The position numbers and the translations under genes are program-made. A stretch of DNA of 64,000 nt from DAITBA01 sp036824005 (GTDB taxonomy: Bacteria; Pseudomonadota; Gammaproteobacteria; Burkholderiales; Rhodocyclaceae), in the NCBI GenBank assembly GCA_036824005.1, contig DAITBA010000001.1, positions 1 to 64,000 of the forward strand, written 5' to 3'. This document shows positions 29,802 to 38,174 of the stretch, in pieces. The notes beneath the pieces are model-generated. The model did no database searches. It was given only the letters and a program-made list of their open reading frames with translations, and had not been told where the DNA came from. Numbering within the stretch: the stretch's first letter is position 1; every line of letters begins with the position of its first letter.

Positions 29802-30803
29802 TCAGGTGCCGAGCACCGCTTTCAGCATCAATGCCGCACCGCACTGCTTGCTCGGCGCATTGGGGTCGAACTTGCCGTCGGCGACGAACTTGCCTTTCTC
29901 GTGATGGTTGGACAGGCTCCACAGGTAGGGCGTGTTGATGCCGTAGCGGCGATAGCCGAAGCCGTTGTAGCCTTCGAGCACGTAGAGCATGCGCGGCAGC
30001 GACCAGTCGGTTTCCTTGTCCAGTTTCCTGAGTCGCAGGGCGTCAGCGGCACTGTCGCGCCAGGTGAACGGCGCCGTGCCGGTTAGCGGCCGGCCCTTGG
30101 GCACGTGGGTCGTGCGCGCGGTGAGCGGGTCGCCGTTGTGCAGATGCAGATCCAGCCGGAAGCTGCATTCGAGTCCGTGAATGGCGCCGATCACGGGCCA
30201 CGGGATACCGCCCAGATCGGCGCCGACCGCCTCGTACAGTCCGCGGTTCTGCTTGAGGATGCGCAAGTAATAGGCGACGACGCCTTCCTGTCCCGCGCGT
30301 GTGTTTACCGTGTCGTAGAGGCGCTGATAGCCGTCCTTCAGACTTGGGAAATCGGTGGCCGGCGCGGCCAATGCCACAGTGGTAGGCGCCGCACCGCGCG
30401 AGGCCCCGCGCGCCGGCGCTCGCGCGCGCGTTTGCGGGGCACCGGCCCTGGCGCGCGAGCGGGCCGCCTTCTCCAGCGGCGCGGGCGCAAGCGCTTCGCG
30501 CGCCAGCACGTCGCCGCTGAGGACGTTGATGTTGTGAAGGTGGTTCTCCACCGCCGCGAGATAGCCGTCGAACGGTCCCTTGCGCGCCGCGGCGATGGCG
30601 CGCTCCAGTTCCTCCGTTGCCGCGCTCAGGGTTCCCACCGCGTCGAGCAACTCGCCTTGGTTGAGTCCGTCGAGTTCCCCGTTCAGTCCATCGATCGCCT
30701 CGCGGATGGCGGCACGTTCCGCCTCGTCCGTCGTCGCGGCGAAACGCCGCGTCAACGTGTTGATCGCGCGGTTGAGCTCCCGGCGCATGTCGGCGATGCC
30801 CAT
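29802..30803 (-). CDS. putative lysozyme-like protein with helical N-terminal domain
   Basis: Protein of 333 residues. Residues 1-100 are charged and helical, 105-150 a low-complexity Ala/Arg/Pro linker. Residues 155-333 form a compact domain with GAIHGLECSFRLDLHLHNGDPL, FTWRDSAADAL, LYVLEGYNGFGYRRYG and PYLWSLSNHHEKGKFVADG. The Glu212 in GLECSF and the YNGFGYR region recall lysozyme-like muramidases found in unnamed phage and bacterial proteins; the assignment is by resemblance. There is no signal peptide, so it would need another export route. It follows the frameshifted lipoprotein gene by 17 bp. Confidence 0.6.
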   Translation of the reverse strand: MGIADMRRELNRAINTLTRRFAATTDEAERAAIREAIDGLNGELDGLNQGELLDAVGTLSAATEELERAIAAARKGPFDGYLAAVENHLHNINVLSGDVLAREALAPAPLEKAARSRARAGAPQTRARAPARGASRGAAPTTVALAAPATDFPSLKDGYQRLYDTVNTRAGQEGVVAYYLRILKQNRGLYEAVGADLGGIPWPVIGAIHGLECSFRLDLHLHNGDPLTARTTHVPKGRPLTGTAPFTWRDSAADALRLRKLDKETDWSLPRMLYVLEGYNGFGYRRYGINTPYLWSLSNHHEKGKFVADGKFDPNAPSKQCGAALMLKAVLGT

Positions 30804-30820
30804 GGCATTCTCCCTCGATT

Positions 30821-31769
30821 TCAGCGCAGGCCGGTGCGCAGGCCGGCGAGCGTGCGGCGCCAGGCGTCGGCGCGCACGCTCAGATCGGCGGAACGTTCGG
30901 CCAGCTGCGCCAGGCGACCGCCGCGCGGTTGGTCATAGACGGTGCCGAGCTCGCGCAGCAGCAGCGCGTACTCGTCCAGCAACACGACGTAGTTCGACAC
31001 CGCGACGCGATAGCCCTCGATGCGCTGCGCCTCCGCGCGTGCTACCTCGGCGTTCGCCAGGCCATCGGTGGAAAAGCGCGCCAGCGCCGCGCCCGTCGGG
31101 GTCGTGAACAGCGCCGGCGCACCGTCGCGCAACGCCAGCGCTAACCGTTCGACTTTCGGCGTCTCCTCACGCACGAGGCGCCGCAACTCGGCAGCGTCGG
31201 CGTCGCGCGCCGCCAGTTCGACCAGCGGATTGAGCGCCTCCAGCAGCGACGACGCTGGCGCCGCCGAGCCCGCTCGCCTCCAGCGCCATGCCGACGTTCC
31301 ATGCCACCGAATGCAGTTGCGCGTTTGCCTCGTCGATGTTGCGCCCTTCGGCGAGCATCAGCAGCAGCTGCGAGTAGTCGCCGATCGCCGCCAGCGAGCG
31401 CCGGAAAGCACGGGTAGCAGGCGGATCGACGAGATCGGAATAATAGCCGGCGTCGGGCGGGCAGAATCCCGCCTGGACACTGGGCACTGCCGCGCTGGCG
31501 CCTCGGCGCAACACGACGCCGGGACAGGGATTGGCTTTCGGCGACGCGCCGTCGGCTGTCGCGCTGGCGCGCGCGACGGCGTTGCGCCTGCCCTGCTCGC
31601 GCTCGGCCAGGGCGAGATCGTCGAGCAAGGGCTGGCTGGCGGCGTTGAGATCGTCGAATGCTTTGCCTACCAGACGAACTTCGGCAACCGGCAGCCTCGC
31701 GGCACAGCCGATGGCTCCCAGTGCAAGCACGGAGAGGCTACGGCGCGCCCAGGCGGATGGCATGTTCAT
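30821..31769 (-). pseudogene. frameshifted predicted lipoprotein gene of unknown function
   Basis: Two overlapping frames make one protein of about 316 residues. The N-terminal part (from ATG 31769) has a signal peptide with a possible lipobox AIGC and the stretch SLAAIGDYSQLLLMLAEGRNIDEANAQL. At about 31255-31275 the reading must slip by one nucleotide to continue as SSLLEALNPLVELAARD and VREETPKVERLALALRDG. The C-terminal part is helical (VLLDEYALLLRELGTVYDQ). Both halves keep coding character, so the break is recent, a sequencing error, or programmed. No known family recognised. It sits between the TIR gene and the lysozyme-like gene. Confidence 0.6.
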
Positions 31770-31863
31770 GGCATTCGATTCTCCGTTGCAGGCGAACGAG
31801 GCAGGTGCACCGCAGCCCCGCCGAGACGCGCGGATGCCTTGCCCGAGCCGACAATATCGCGGC

Positions 31864-33549
31864 TCAATTGACACCGACAATCTCGTAGAGCGCCCAGCGC
31901 TTCCCGGTCTTGCCATCCTGATACATCACAACACGCTTGGCCAGGTCGAGCTGGATAGCGACCTCGCGCGATCGGTCGACGAGATAGATGGAGGAATCGT
32001 CGCGCCCGCGCTCCTGAAACTTGAAGCGGATGTCGTTACCCGCGGGCCCGGTTTCGACCCAGTTGCCGGAACCGGCAAAGCGAAAGTACCCCGTCGGCTT
32101 CCCCGAGCCGTCGGAGAATGCCACCCGCTTGACGCTGTGCGCGTCCGCACTGGCGCTGCTGCTGGTGGTCGGTTTCGTCTCCGTGCCGATACGCACCGTA
32201 ATCGGTGCCGCGGCGCCCACTGCTGTGGCCACCTGACGTTGGGTGGCGGAATCGCGCACGATCCAGGCGTGATTGACACCGGTCGCCTGGTCGTAGGATT
32301 GTCCCGGCGCCAGCTTGAAGTAGAGCTGTTCCTTGCCTTCGAAGGTGATCCAGTAAACACCGACGGTACGCTCGCCGACATTGCTGAAGGTGATCGTCGT
32401 CGCCGGGGTGCCGGGGATAGAGCGCAGCCCGGAGGGATGGGCGCCGGCACGCACCGCCTCCGCCTTCTTGCGCTCTTCCTCGGCAAGGCGCGCAGCTTCT
32501 GCCTTCTTGCGCTCCTCATCGGCAAGGCGCGCCGCCTCCGCCTTCTTGCGCTCTTCCTCGGCAAGGCGCGCAGCTTCTACCTTCTTGCGCTCCTCGTCGG
32601 CACGCCGGGCCGCCTCGGCCTTCTTCCGATCCTCCTCCGCGAGACGTGCGGCTTCTGCCTTCCGGCGTTCGTCCTCGGCCGATTTCGCGCGTTCCTCTTC
32701 AAAGCGCAGGCGTTCCGCTTCGAGCGCCTTCTCCTTGGCGGCAAGTTCCTCCGCCGCCTGCTGCCGGGCAAGTTGCTCGGCCTGCGTGCGGCGCTCATCC
32801 TCGGCCTTGCGTTGCGCCTCCGCCTGCCGCTCGGCCTCCGCCGCCGCGGCGGCGGTGCGCTCGGCGTCGACGCTGCCGGCGACGACTTGCGTCGTCTGCT
32901 CCGGCCCGCCGTCGTCTCGGAACACGAAGTAGCCACCACCGAGACCCAGCAACGCGACGATCACGGCACCGACGATGAGCTTGCCGTGGGACGACGATCC
33001 CGTCGTTCTGTCGACGACGGGTGGTGGCGTGGCAATGGCTAGCTCCCGCGGTGGCGCGCCTGCCGGAGACGAAACCGGCGGGCGTGCCTTCGGCATGTAG
33101 GGTTGAAGCGCCTTGGCCAGCACGTCGACGTCCGAGCCCCAGCGTGCATGCCTCAGCTCGACGGCATTGCGAAAGGCGAGCTCGCTCAGCTCTGCCGGGA
33201 GTTGCTCGGCGCGCGGCATGCTCGCCCCCTGCACCAGCACGGGCACGACGGGGATGTCACGCTTCAAGGCGGAGGAGGTTTCCAGGCGGACGAAGTCGGC
33301 CGGATCGTCGATGCGGCGCTTACCCGCCTCGTCCTTCGCGTCCAGCCAGCGCTTTCCGATGACCGCGAGCAGCACGGAGCAGTTGGCAACGTTGGCGTCG
33401 ATGACCTTGCGGAAGTCGCGCCCCGGCTCGATCCCGGCGACGTCCATGAACACCGATTCGGCGCCGAAGCGCTCGACCAGATCCTCGAACAGCCGACCGG
33501 CATGACCCTCGGAATCCTCACGGCGATAGCTGATGAAGATGGCGCCCAT
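31864..33549 (-). CDS. TIR domain, membrane helix, coiled coil and VHL-beta-like domain protein
   Basis: Protein of 561 residues. Residues 1-150 are a bacterial TIR domain: IFISYRREDS, VFMDVAGIEPG, LLAVIGKRWL, and Glu90 in DDPADFVRLE at the place of the NADase glutamate. A linker leads to one membrane helix (190-209). Residues 227-368 are a coiled coil with five copies of a 13-residue repeat. Residues 383-455 resemble the VHL beta domain (VGVYWITFEGKE, LAPGQSYDQ, HAWIVRD). The last 90 residues (GYFRFAGSGNWVET, YLVDRSREVAI) are an unrecognised domain. Many TIR proteins cleave NAD in phage defence; activity here is not shown. It leads a three-gene minus-strand group. Confidence 0.85.
   Translation of the reverse strand: MGAIFISYRREDSEGHAGRLFEDLVERFGAESVFMDVAGIEPGRDFRKVIDANVANCSVLLAVIGKRWLDAKDEAGKRRIDDPADFVRLETSSALKRDIPVVPVLVQGASMPRAEQLPAELSELAFRNAVELRHARWGSDVDVLAKALQPYMPKARPPVSSPAGAPPRELAIATPPPVVDRTTGSSSHGKLIVGAVIVALLGLGGGYFVFRDDGGPEQTTQVVAGSVDAERTAAAAAEAERQAEAQRKAEDERRTQAEQLARQQAAEELAAKEKALEAERLRFEEERAKSAEDERRKAEAARLAEEDRKKAEAARRADEERKKVEAARLAEEERKKAEAARLADEERKKAEAARLAEEERKKAEAVRAGAHPSGLRSIPGTPATTITFSNVGERTVGVYWITFEGKEQLYFKLAPGQSYDQATGVNHAWIVRDSATQRQVATAVGAAAPITVRIGTETKPTTSSSASADAHSVKRVAFSDGSGKPTGYFRFAGSGNWVETGPAGNDIRFKFQERGRDDSSIYLVDRSREVAIQLDLAKRVVMYQDGKTGKRWALYEIVGVN
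32455..32667 (-). repeat. 39-bp tandem repeat, about 5.5 copies, inside TIR gene
   Basis: Five 13-residue units of the form RKKAEAARLAEEE (residues 295-359) plus a partial sixth. At DNA level the units are close copies of a 39-bp sequence, so copy number could change by slippage without breaking the frame. It extends the coiled-coil spacer. Confidence 0.85.
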
Positions 33550-33699
33550 GTGCTTGTGGTTCCCTTCGTCTCTTGGCGGGTACGTGGAACGATGGCGGAT
33601 GATCGCTCAACGGCGAACCCCGACCTCTACCGCCAGACCGGGCAAATACAGAATAGATAAGGCCGCAACAAAGAGCAAGCCGAGACGCGCCGCAGGCCG

Positions 33700-34305
33700 T
33701 CACGCGGCGCGCGCAAGCCTCAGGTACTCGCCGTGCAGATGCTCGACCTGCGCGCGCAGCCTGGCAAACTCCCCGTCGTTGTCGATGATGTCATCGGCGA
33801 CCGCAAGCCGGGCAGCGCGCGTCGCCTGGGATGCCATGATGGCGCGCACCTCGTCGGCAGACAGGCCGCTGCGTTTCATGACACGGGCAACCTGTGTCTC
33901 TTCACGGCAATCGACCACGAGCAGCCGCTGGACGCGGCCGCGATAGGAACCGGTTTCGATCAATAGCGGCACGGCGAGCACCACGTAGGGGGCGGTGCTG
34001 ACGGCGCAGCGCCGGGTGCTCTCGGTGCCGATCATCGGGTGAAGAATGCCTTCCAGGCGCTGCCGCGCCTGGGCATCGGCGAACACCCGCCGGCGCATCG
34101 CCGCGCGATCGAGGGCGCCGTCGCCGGCAATGACATCGTCACCGAAGGCGGCACGGATGGCGGCAATCGCGGCACCGCCCGGCGCCGTGAGCTCGTGGGC
34201 GATGGCGTCGGTGTCGACCACTTCGGCGCCGAGTTCGGCGAACAGCGCCGCCACAGCACTCTTGCCGCTGCCGATGCCGCCGGTCAGACCGACGATAAAA
34301 GGCAT
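33700..34305 (-). CDS. coaE: dephospho-CoA kinase
   Basis: Last enzyme of CoA synthesis, 201 residues; phosphorylates the 3'-OH of dephospho-CoA. The P-loop is GLTGGIGSGKSAV near residue 6, followed by VVDTDAIAHEL and PLLIETG. The ATG at 34305 follows the SPOR-protein stop by one base, so they are co-translated. In many relatives zapD comes next, but here the TIR block intervenes. Confidence 0.94.
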   Translation of the reverse strand: MPFIVGLTGGIGSGKSAVAALFAELGAEVVDTDAIAHELTAPGGAAIAAIRAAFGDDVIAGDGALDRAAMRRRVFADAQARQRLEGILHPMIGTESTRRCAVSTAPYVVLAVPLLIETGSYRGRVQRLLVVDCREETQVARVMKRSGLSADEVRAIMASQATRAARLAVADDIIDNDGEFARLRAQVEHLHGEYLRLARAA

Positions 34306-34306
34306 T

Positions 34307-34999
34307 TCAGTTGCCGACTGGGCACTCGCCCGGCGACAGGTCGGCGAACTCGCTGGCGATCTGCCCGAGCAACTCGTTGACCGCCTCGCCCGGCCCGCGG
34401 AACTCGACGACGCGCTTGGCATCGGGTGGTAACCGCGGCCCGGAACGGGCGAGCGTCACGCCGCGACGCTTCAGCGACTGCAGATAGTCGGCGGCCGCCT
34501 GCTCGGTCTTGAACACCCCTAGCGAGACTGCGAAGCGATTCGGGCCGTCCTCCTGGATCAGGAAGAAATCGGCGATACCGAGCCGGCGCAATTCCGCGAC
34601 GCGTTCGTCGGCGGCGCGGCGATCATTCTGCGGCGGCACGAACACCCACCAGGACGTTGGCTCGTCGAGCGCACGCTCCGTGTAGCGCACGCTATTGGCG
34701 GGCCGTTGCCTGACGAGCTCGCCGATGCGCTGCACGCGGCTCGCTGTCAACCCACTGAGCATGCGGCAGATGTTGAGCGCTGTCGGCGCCGCCTTCGCCG
34801 GCCGCCCTTCAGGTACGGCGGCGGGTGGTGCAACCGGGCGCTCGGCGCTGACGATGCGGATTCTCTCGGAGTTCAGTTGCTGGCCGAGCCGCTCCGGCTC
34901 GCCGCCGCCGACATGGCCGAAGTAACCGCGGCTGTATGCGAACAGCAACAGGTTCGCCATCAATGCCAGGAGGAACACGGTACGCAGAAACGTCGTCAT
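34307..34999 (-). CDS. SPOR-domain membrane protein
   Basis: Protein of 230 residues with one N-terminal membrane helix (about 5-22), a proline-rich linker, and a C-terminal SPOR-type peptidoglycan-binding domain (SWWVFVPPQNDRRAADERVAEL, FAVSLGVFKTEQAAADYLQSL). SPOR domains bind denuded glycan strands at the septum. The ATG at 34999 precedes the helix; a further in-frame start is at 35023. It ends one base before coaE. In other betaproteobacteria such a gene follows birA–coaX. Confidence 0.82.
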   Translation of the reverse strand: MTTFLRTVFLLALMANLLLFAYSRGYFGHVGGGEPERLGQQLNSERIRIVSAERPVAPPAAVPEGRPAKAAPTALNICRMLSGLTASRVQRIGELVRQRPANSVRYTERALDEPTSWWVFVPPQNDRRAADERVAELRRLGIADFFLIQEDGPNRFAVSLGVFKTEQAAADYLQSLKRRGVTLARSGPRLPPDAKRVVEFRGPGEAVNELLGQIASEFADLSPGECPVGN

Positions 35000-35035
35000 G
35001 CCGGGCAATTCCGTCGCCGCCATCGACTGCCGTCG

Positions 35036-36388
35036 TCAAGCCACCTTGGGCAGGCGATGCAGAGCGGCATCGATCTCGGCCTCGGGATAGGAGAAGTCCT
35101 CCAGCTCGCCGGCGAAGTATTTGTCATAGGCGGCCATGTCGAAATGGCCGTGCCCGGACAGGTTGAAGAACAGCGTCTTCGGTTCGCCGCTTTGCTTGCA
35201 GCGCAGCGCCTCGTCGATGACGGCGCGGATGGCGTGGTTCGACTCGGGCGCGGGGATGATGCCCTCGGCCCGGGCGAATAACACACCGGCCTCGAAGGTG
35301 GCAAGTTGCGGCACTGCGACGGCTTCGATCAACCCCTCGTGGTGCAGTTGCGAGACGAGCGGCGATTCGCCGTGGTAGCGCAAGCCGCCGGCATGGATGC
35401 CCGGCGGCACGAAGTCGTGTCCCAGTGTGTACATGAGCATGATTGGCGTATAGCCGGAGGCATCGCCGAAATCGTAGGCGTAGTGCCCCTTGGTGAGCGT
35501 CGGGCAGGACGTGGGCTCACAAGCCACCAGGCGCACGTTCCGCCCCGCCGCCTTGTCGGCGAGGAAGGGAAAGGCAGCGCCGGCGAAGTTCGAGCCGCCG
35601 CCACAGCAGGCGAACACCATGTCGGGATAGGCGCCGATCTTTTCGAACTGTTTCTTCGCTTCCAGCCCGATCACGGTCTGATGCAAGCAAACGTGGTTGA
35701 GCACCGAGCCCAGAGCATAGTTGGTGTCGGCGCGGGACGCCGCCTCCTCCACTGCCTCCGAGATGGCGATGCCCAGCGAGCCGGGCGTATTCGGGTCCTT
35801 GGCGAGCGCATCGCGCCCGGCCTGGGTTGTCGTGGTCGGACTGGCCAGCACTTCGGCGCCCCAAGTGTGCATCATGGAACGGCGGAAGGGCTTCTGGTCG
35901 TAACTCACGCGTACCATGTACACCCGCACCTCGAGCCCGAACAACTGGCCCGCAAGCGCCATCGACGAGCCCCATTGGCCGGCGCCGGTCTCGGTGGCGA
36001 TGCGTTTGATGCCGGCTTCGTGGTTGTAGTAGGCCTGGGGCACGGCGGTGTTCGGCTTGTGGGAGCCGGCGGGGCTCACCCCCTCGTACTTGTAGAAGAT
36101 CCTGGCCGGTGTGCCCAATGCCTGCTCGAGGCGCACTGCCCGGCACAGCGGCGAGGGGCGCCACAGTCGATAGATCTCACGCACCTGCTCGGGTATCGGG
36201 ACCCAGCGCTCCCGGGACATCTCCTGCTCCAAGAGACTGCCGGGAAAAATCGCCAGCATCTTTTCCGGGCCAACCGGCTGGCCGTCCGGTCCCAGGGGCG
36301 GCGCGGGCGGATTAGGCATATCGGCGACGACGTTGTACCAATGGCGGGGAATCTCCGCTTCATCGAGCAGGACACGAATATTGGACAT
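35036..36388 (-). CDS. tryptophan synthase beta-like protein, TrpB2 type
   Basis: PLP enzyme of 450 residues. The PLP lysine is in GVSPAGSHKPNTA, and the phosphate-binding loop is CCGGGSNFAG. The long N-terminal extension and the motifs PLCRAVRLEQ and SLGIAISEA place it in the TrpB2 group, which makes tryptophan from indole and serine, often without TrpA. No trpA is adjacent. The ATG at 36388 (MSNIRVLLDE) was chosen over an upstream frame extension. It may salvage indole, or act on a related substrate. Confidence 0.9.
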   Translation of the reverse strand: MSNIRVLLDEAEIPRHWYNVVADMPNPPAPPLGPDGQPVGPEKMLAIFPGSLLEQEMSRERWVPIPEQVREIYRLWRPSPLCRAVRLEQALGTPARIFYKYEGVSPAGSHKPNTAVPQAYYNHEAGIKRIATETGAGQWGSSMALAGQLFGLEVRVYMVRVSYDQKPFRRSMMHTWGAEVLASPTTTTQAGRDALAKDPNTPGSLGIAISEAVEEAASRADTNYALGSVLNHVCLHQTVIGLEAKKQFEKIGAYPDMVFACCGGGSNFAGAAFPFLADKAAGRNVRLVACEPTSCPTLTKGHYAYDFGDASGYTPIMLMYTLGHDFVPPGIHAGGLRYHGESPLVSQLHHEGLIEAVAVPQLATFEAGVLFARAEGIIPAPESNHAIRAVIDEALRCKQSGEPKTLFFNLSGHGHFDMAAYDKYFAGELEDFSYPEAEIDAALHRLPKVA

Positions 36389-36588
36389 GGGACCCTCTTC
36401 TTCGACGATGGTGTGCAACGCTTTGTCGGCACGACGCCGGGTCGGGGAGCGGCCTCGGCGTCGCCGGGAGAATGCGCAGTATAGCCGGGGGCGGACCGGC
36501 GCGGTTGAGCGCCGTCAATCGTCAATGTCACGAGCATGAGCTCGCAGTCGGCCGCAGCGCAGTTGTGAGGCCGCTCGCGGCGATGCGC

Positions 36589-37332
36589 TCACGCCCCGCG
36601 GCCGGCAAGCGCCTCCATGCCGATCCGGGCTAGTCCCTCGAGCACCAGATTGGGAACCAGCCGCCGGGGCAGATCGATGTGCTCGAACAATATCCGGCCG
36701 GCGCCGCCGCTGATGAGGCACTGCGCCGCCGGATCGTCGCCCAGGTGCCGAAACATGCGCTGCACGGCGCCGAGCTGGGCCTGCAGGCAGCCGCTGGCGA
36801 TGGCGTCGGCGGTGTTGTGCGGCAACGCCCGCACGCTGCCCGGTTGCTGCTTGAGTTGCGCCGTGTTCCGGGCGAGCGACGTGTGCATGAGTTCCAGCCC
36901 GGGCAGAATCAGGCCGCCCTGAAAAACCCCGTTGGCGTCGAGAACGTCTATGGTGGTGGCAGTCCCGGAATTGACCACGAGGCTCGGCCCGCGGTGCAGA
37001 TACCAGGCACCGATCAGTGCCGCCCAGCGGTCGGCACCCAGTTGTTCGGGATCGTCGTAGGCGCTGGTAATGCCGCACTGCTGCCGCCGCGCCGTCACCC
37101 AGCACGCCGGACCTGCCAGGGCGGCGACGACGTCCTGCAGAGCCTGGGCGACGTCGTCGCCGGCGACATTGGCAATGACGGCCAGATCAGGCCGGTCGGG
37201 CAGCAGACCGGGCAGGGTGACGATGTTCTGTAGCGGCAGCGCGTCCTGGACGAGCCATCGCTCGTCCTGCGCAACGCCCCACTTGAGCCGCGTATTGCCG
37301 GCATCCAGGGTAAGCAGCTTGGGCCCGCTCAT
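36589..37332 (-). CDS. coaX: type III pantothenate kinase
   Basis: CoaX of 247 residues, first enzyme of CoA synthesis, not inhibited by CoA in this type. Motifs: LTLDAGNTRLKWG (phosphate 1), QLGADRWAALIGA, and NSGTATTIDVLDANGVFQGG. Its ATG overlaps the birA stop in ATGA, the common betaproteobacterial birA–coaX pairing. Confidence 0.94.
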   Translation of the reverse strand: MSGPKLLTLDAGNTRLKWGVAQDERWLVQDALPLQNIVTLPGLLPDRPDLAVIANVAGDDVAQALQDVVAALAGPACWVTARRQQCGITSAYDDPEQLGADRWAALIGAWYLHRGPSLVVNSGTATTIDVLDANGVFQGGLILPGLELMHTSLARNTAQLKQQPGSVRALPHNTADAIASGCLQAQLGAVQRMFRHLGDDPAAQCLISGGAGRILFEHIDLPRRLVPNLVLEGLARIGMEALAGRGA

Positions 37333-38144
37333 GCCGGCCGCAGGGAAACGTCGCCGCCGAGGATGCGCTTGAGCCCCCCCTCGGTGGCCACCAGCAGCGC
37401 GCCGTCATCGTCTACACCGACGCAGCACCCGGTGATGGCCGGGCCGTAATCCGCATCGAGGCGAACAGGCGCCTCCAGGTGGGCACAGCGCGTCAGCCAC
37501 TCCTCGCGCAGGCCGGCAAAGCCCTGGTCGGTAAAGCGCGTCAGCGTATCGTCGAGCTGAATCAGCAGCCGCGCAAGAAACGGCGCAGCCGCCGGCGGTC
37601 GGCCGCTGGCGGCGGCCAGATCCGCCGCTTCGAACCCGGCTTCGGCGGCCAGTCCATCAGGCAGGTGAAGATTGATGCCGATGCCGATCACTGCAGCCGG
37701 CGCTGCGGTCACGCCCGCCACCAGTTCGATAAGGATGCCCGCCAGCTTGCGCCCGTCGTACAGCACGTCGTTGGGCCACTTGAGGGAGATATGCGTCGCG
37801 CCCTGTTGTTCCGCGGCCCGCGCCACGGCCGCGCCGACGGCAAGCGACAAACCCAGCGGCGCCGACGCCCCCGGCGGGAAGCGCCAGAGCAGGGAAAAGG
37901 CGAGACTGGCGCCGGGTGGCGCCAGCCAGCTTCGCCCGCGCCGGCCACGTCCGGCCGTTTGCTCAGCGCAGACGACGACGCTGCGGTGAGCCGCGCCCGC
38001 GGCGGCCCGTTCGACGAGCACGGTGTTGGACGATGTACAGGACGCGAGCACGTCGATGCCGAACAGTGGCGCGCGCGCGCCCAGTTCGTGGGCGATCAGC
38101 GCCGGATCAAGTCCGCTGGCGTTGTTGGAATGCAGTTGCGCCAC
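37329..38144 (-). CDS. birA: biotin–[acetyl-CoA-carboxylase] ligase (no HTH domain)
   Basis: Biotin protein ligase of 271 residues that joins biotin to AccB. The active-site loop is GRGRRGRSWLAP and the biotin-binding region continues through KWPNDVLYDGRKLAGILIE. The N-terminal DNA-binding domain of E. coli BirA is absent, so it is a ligase only and should not repress the bio genes. It is coupled to coaX and starts 30 bp after ntrC. Confidence 0.93.
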   Translation of the reverse strand: MAQLHSNNASGLDPALIAHELGARAPLFGIDVLASCTSSNTVLVERAAAGAAHRSVVVCAEQTAGRGRRGRSWLAPPGASLAFSLLWRFPPGASAPLGLSLAVGAAVARAAEQQGATHISLKWPNDVLYDGRKLAGILIELVAGVTAAPAAVIGIGINLHLPDGLAAEAGFEAADLAAASGRPPAAAPFLARLLIQLDDTLTRFTDQGFAGLREEWLTRCAHLEAPVRLDADYGPAITGCCVGVDDDGALLVATEGGLKRILGGDVSLRPA

Positions 38145-38174
38145 ACCGAAGCTCGAATGGGAAATGGCTGCCCA

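Noticed and set aside
29802..30803. Calling the lysozyme-like gene a phage endolysin and the block a prophage
   Set aside because: No holin, capsid, tail, terminase or integrase gene is nearby.
32455..32667. Regular repeats suggestive of a CRISPR array
   Set aside because: Units are contiguous without spacers and encode a protein repeat in frame.
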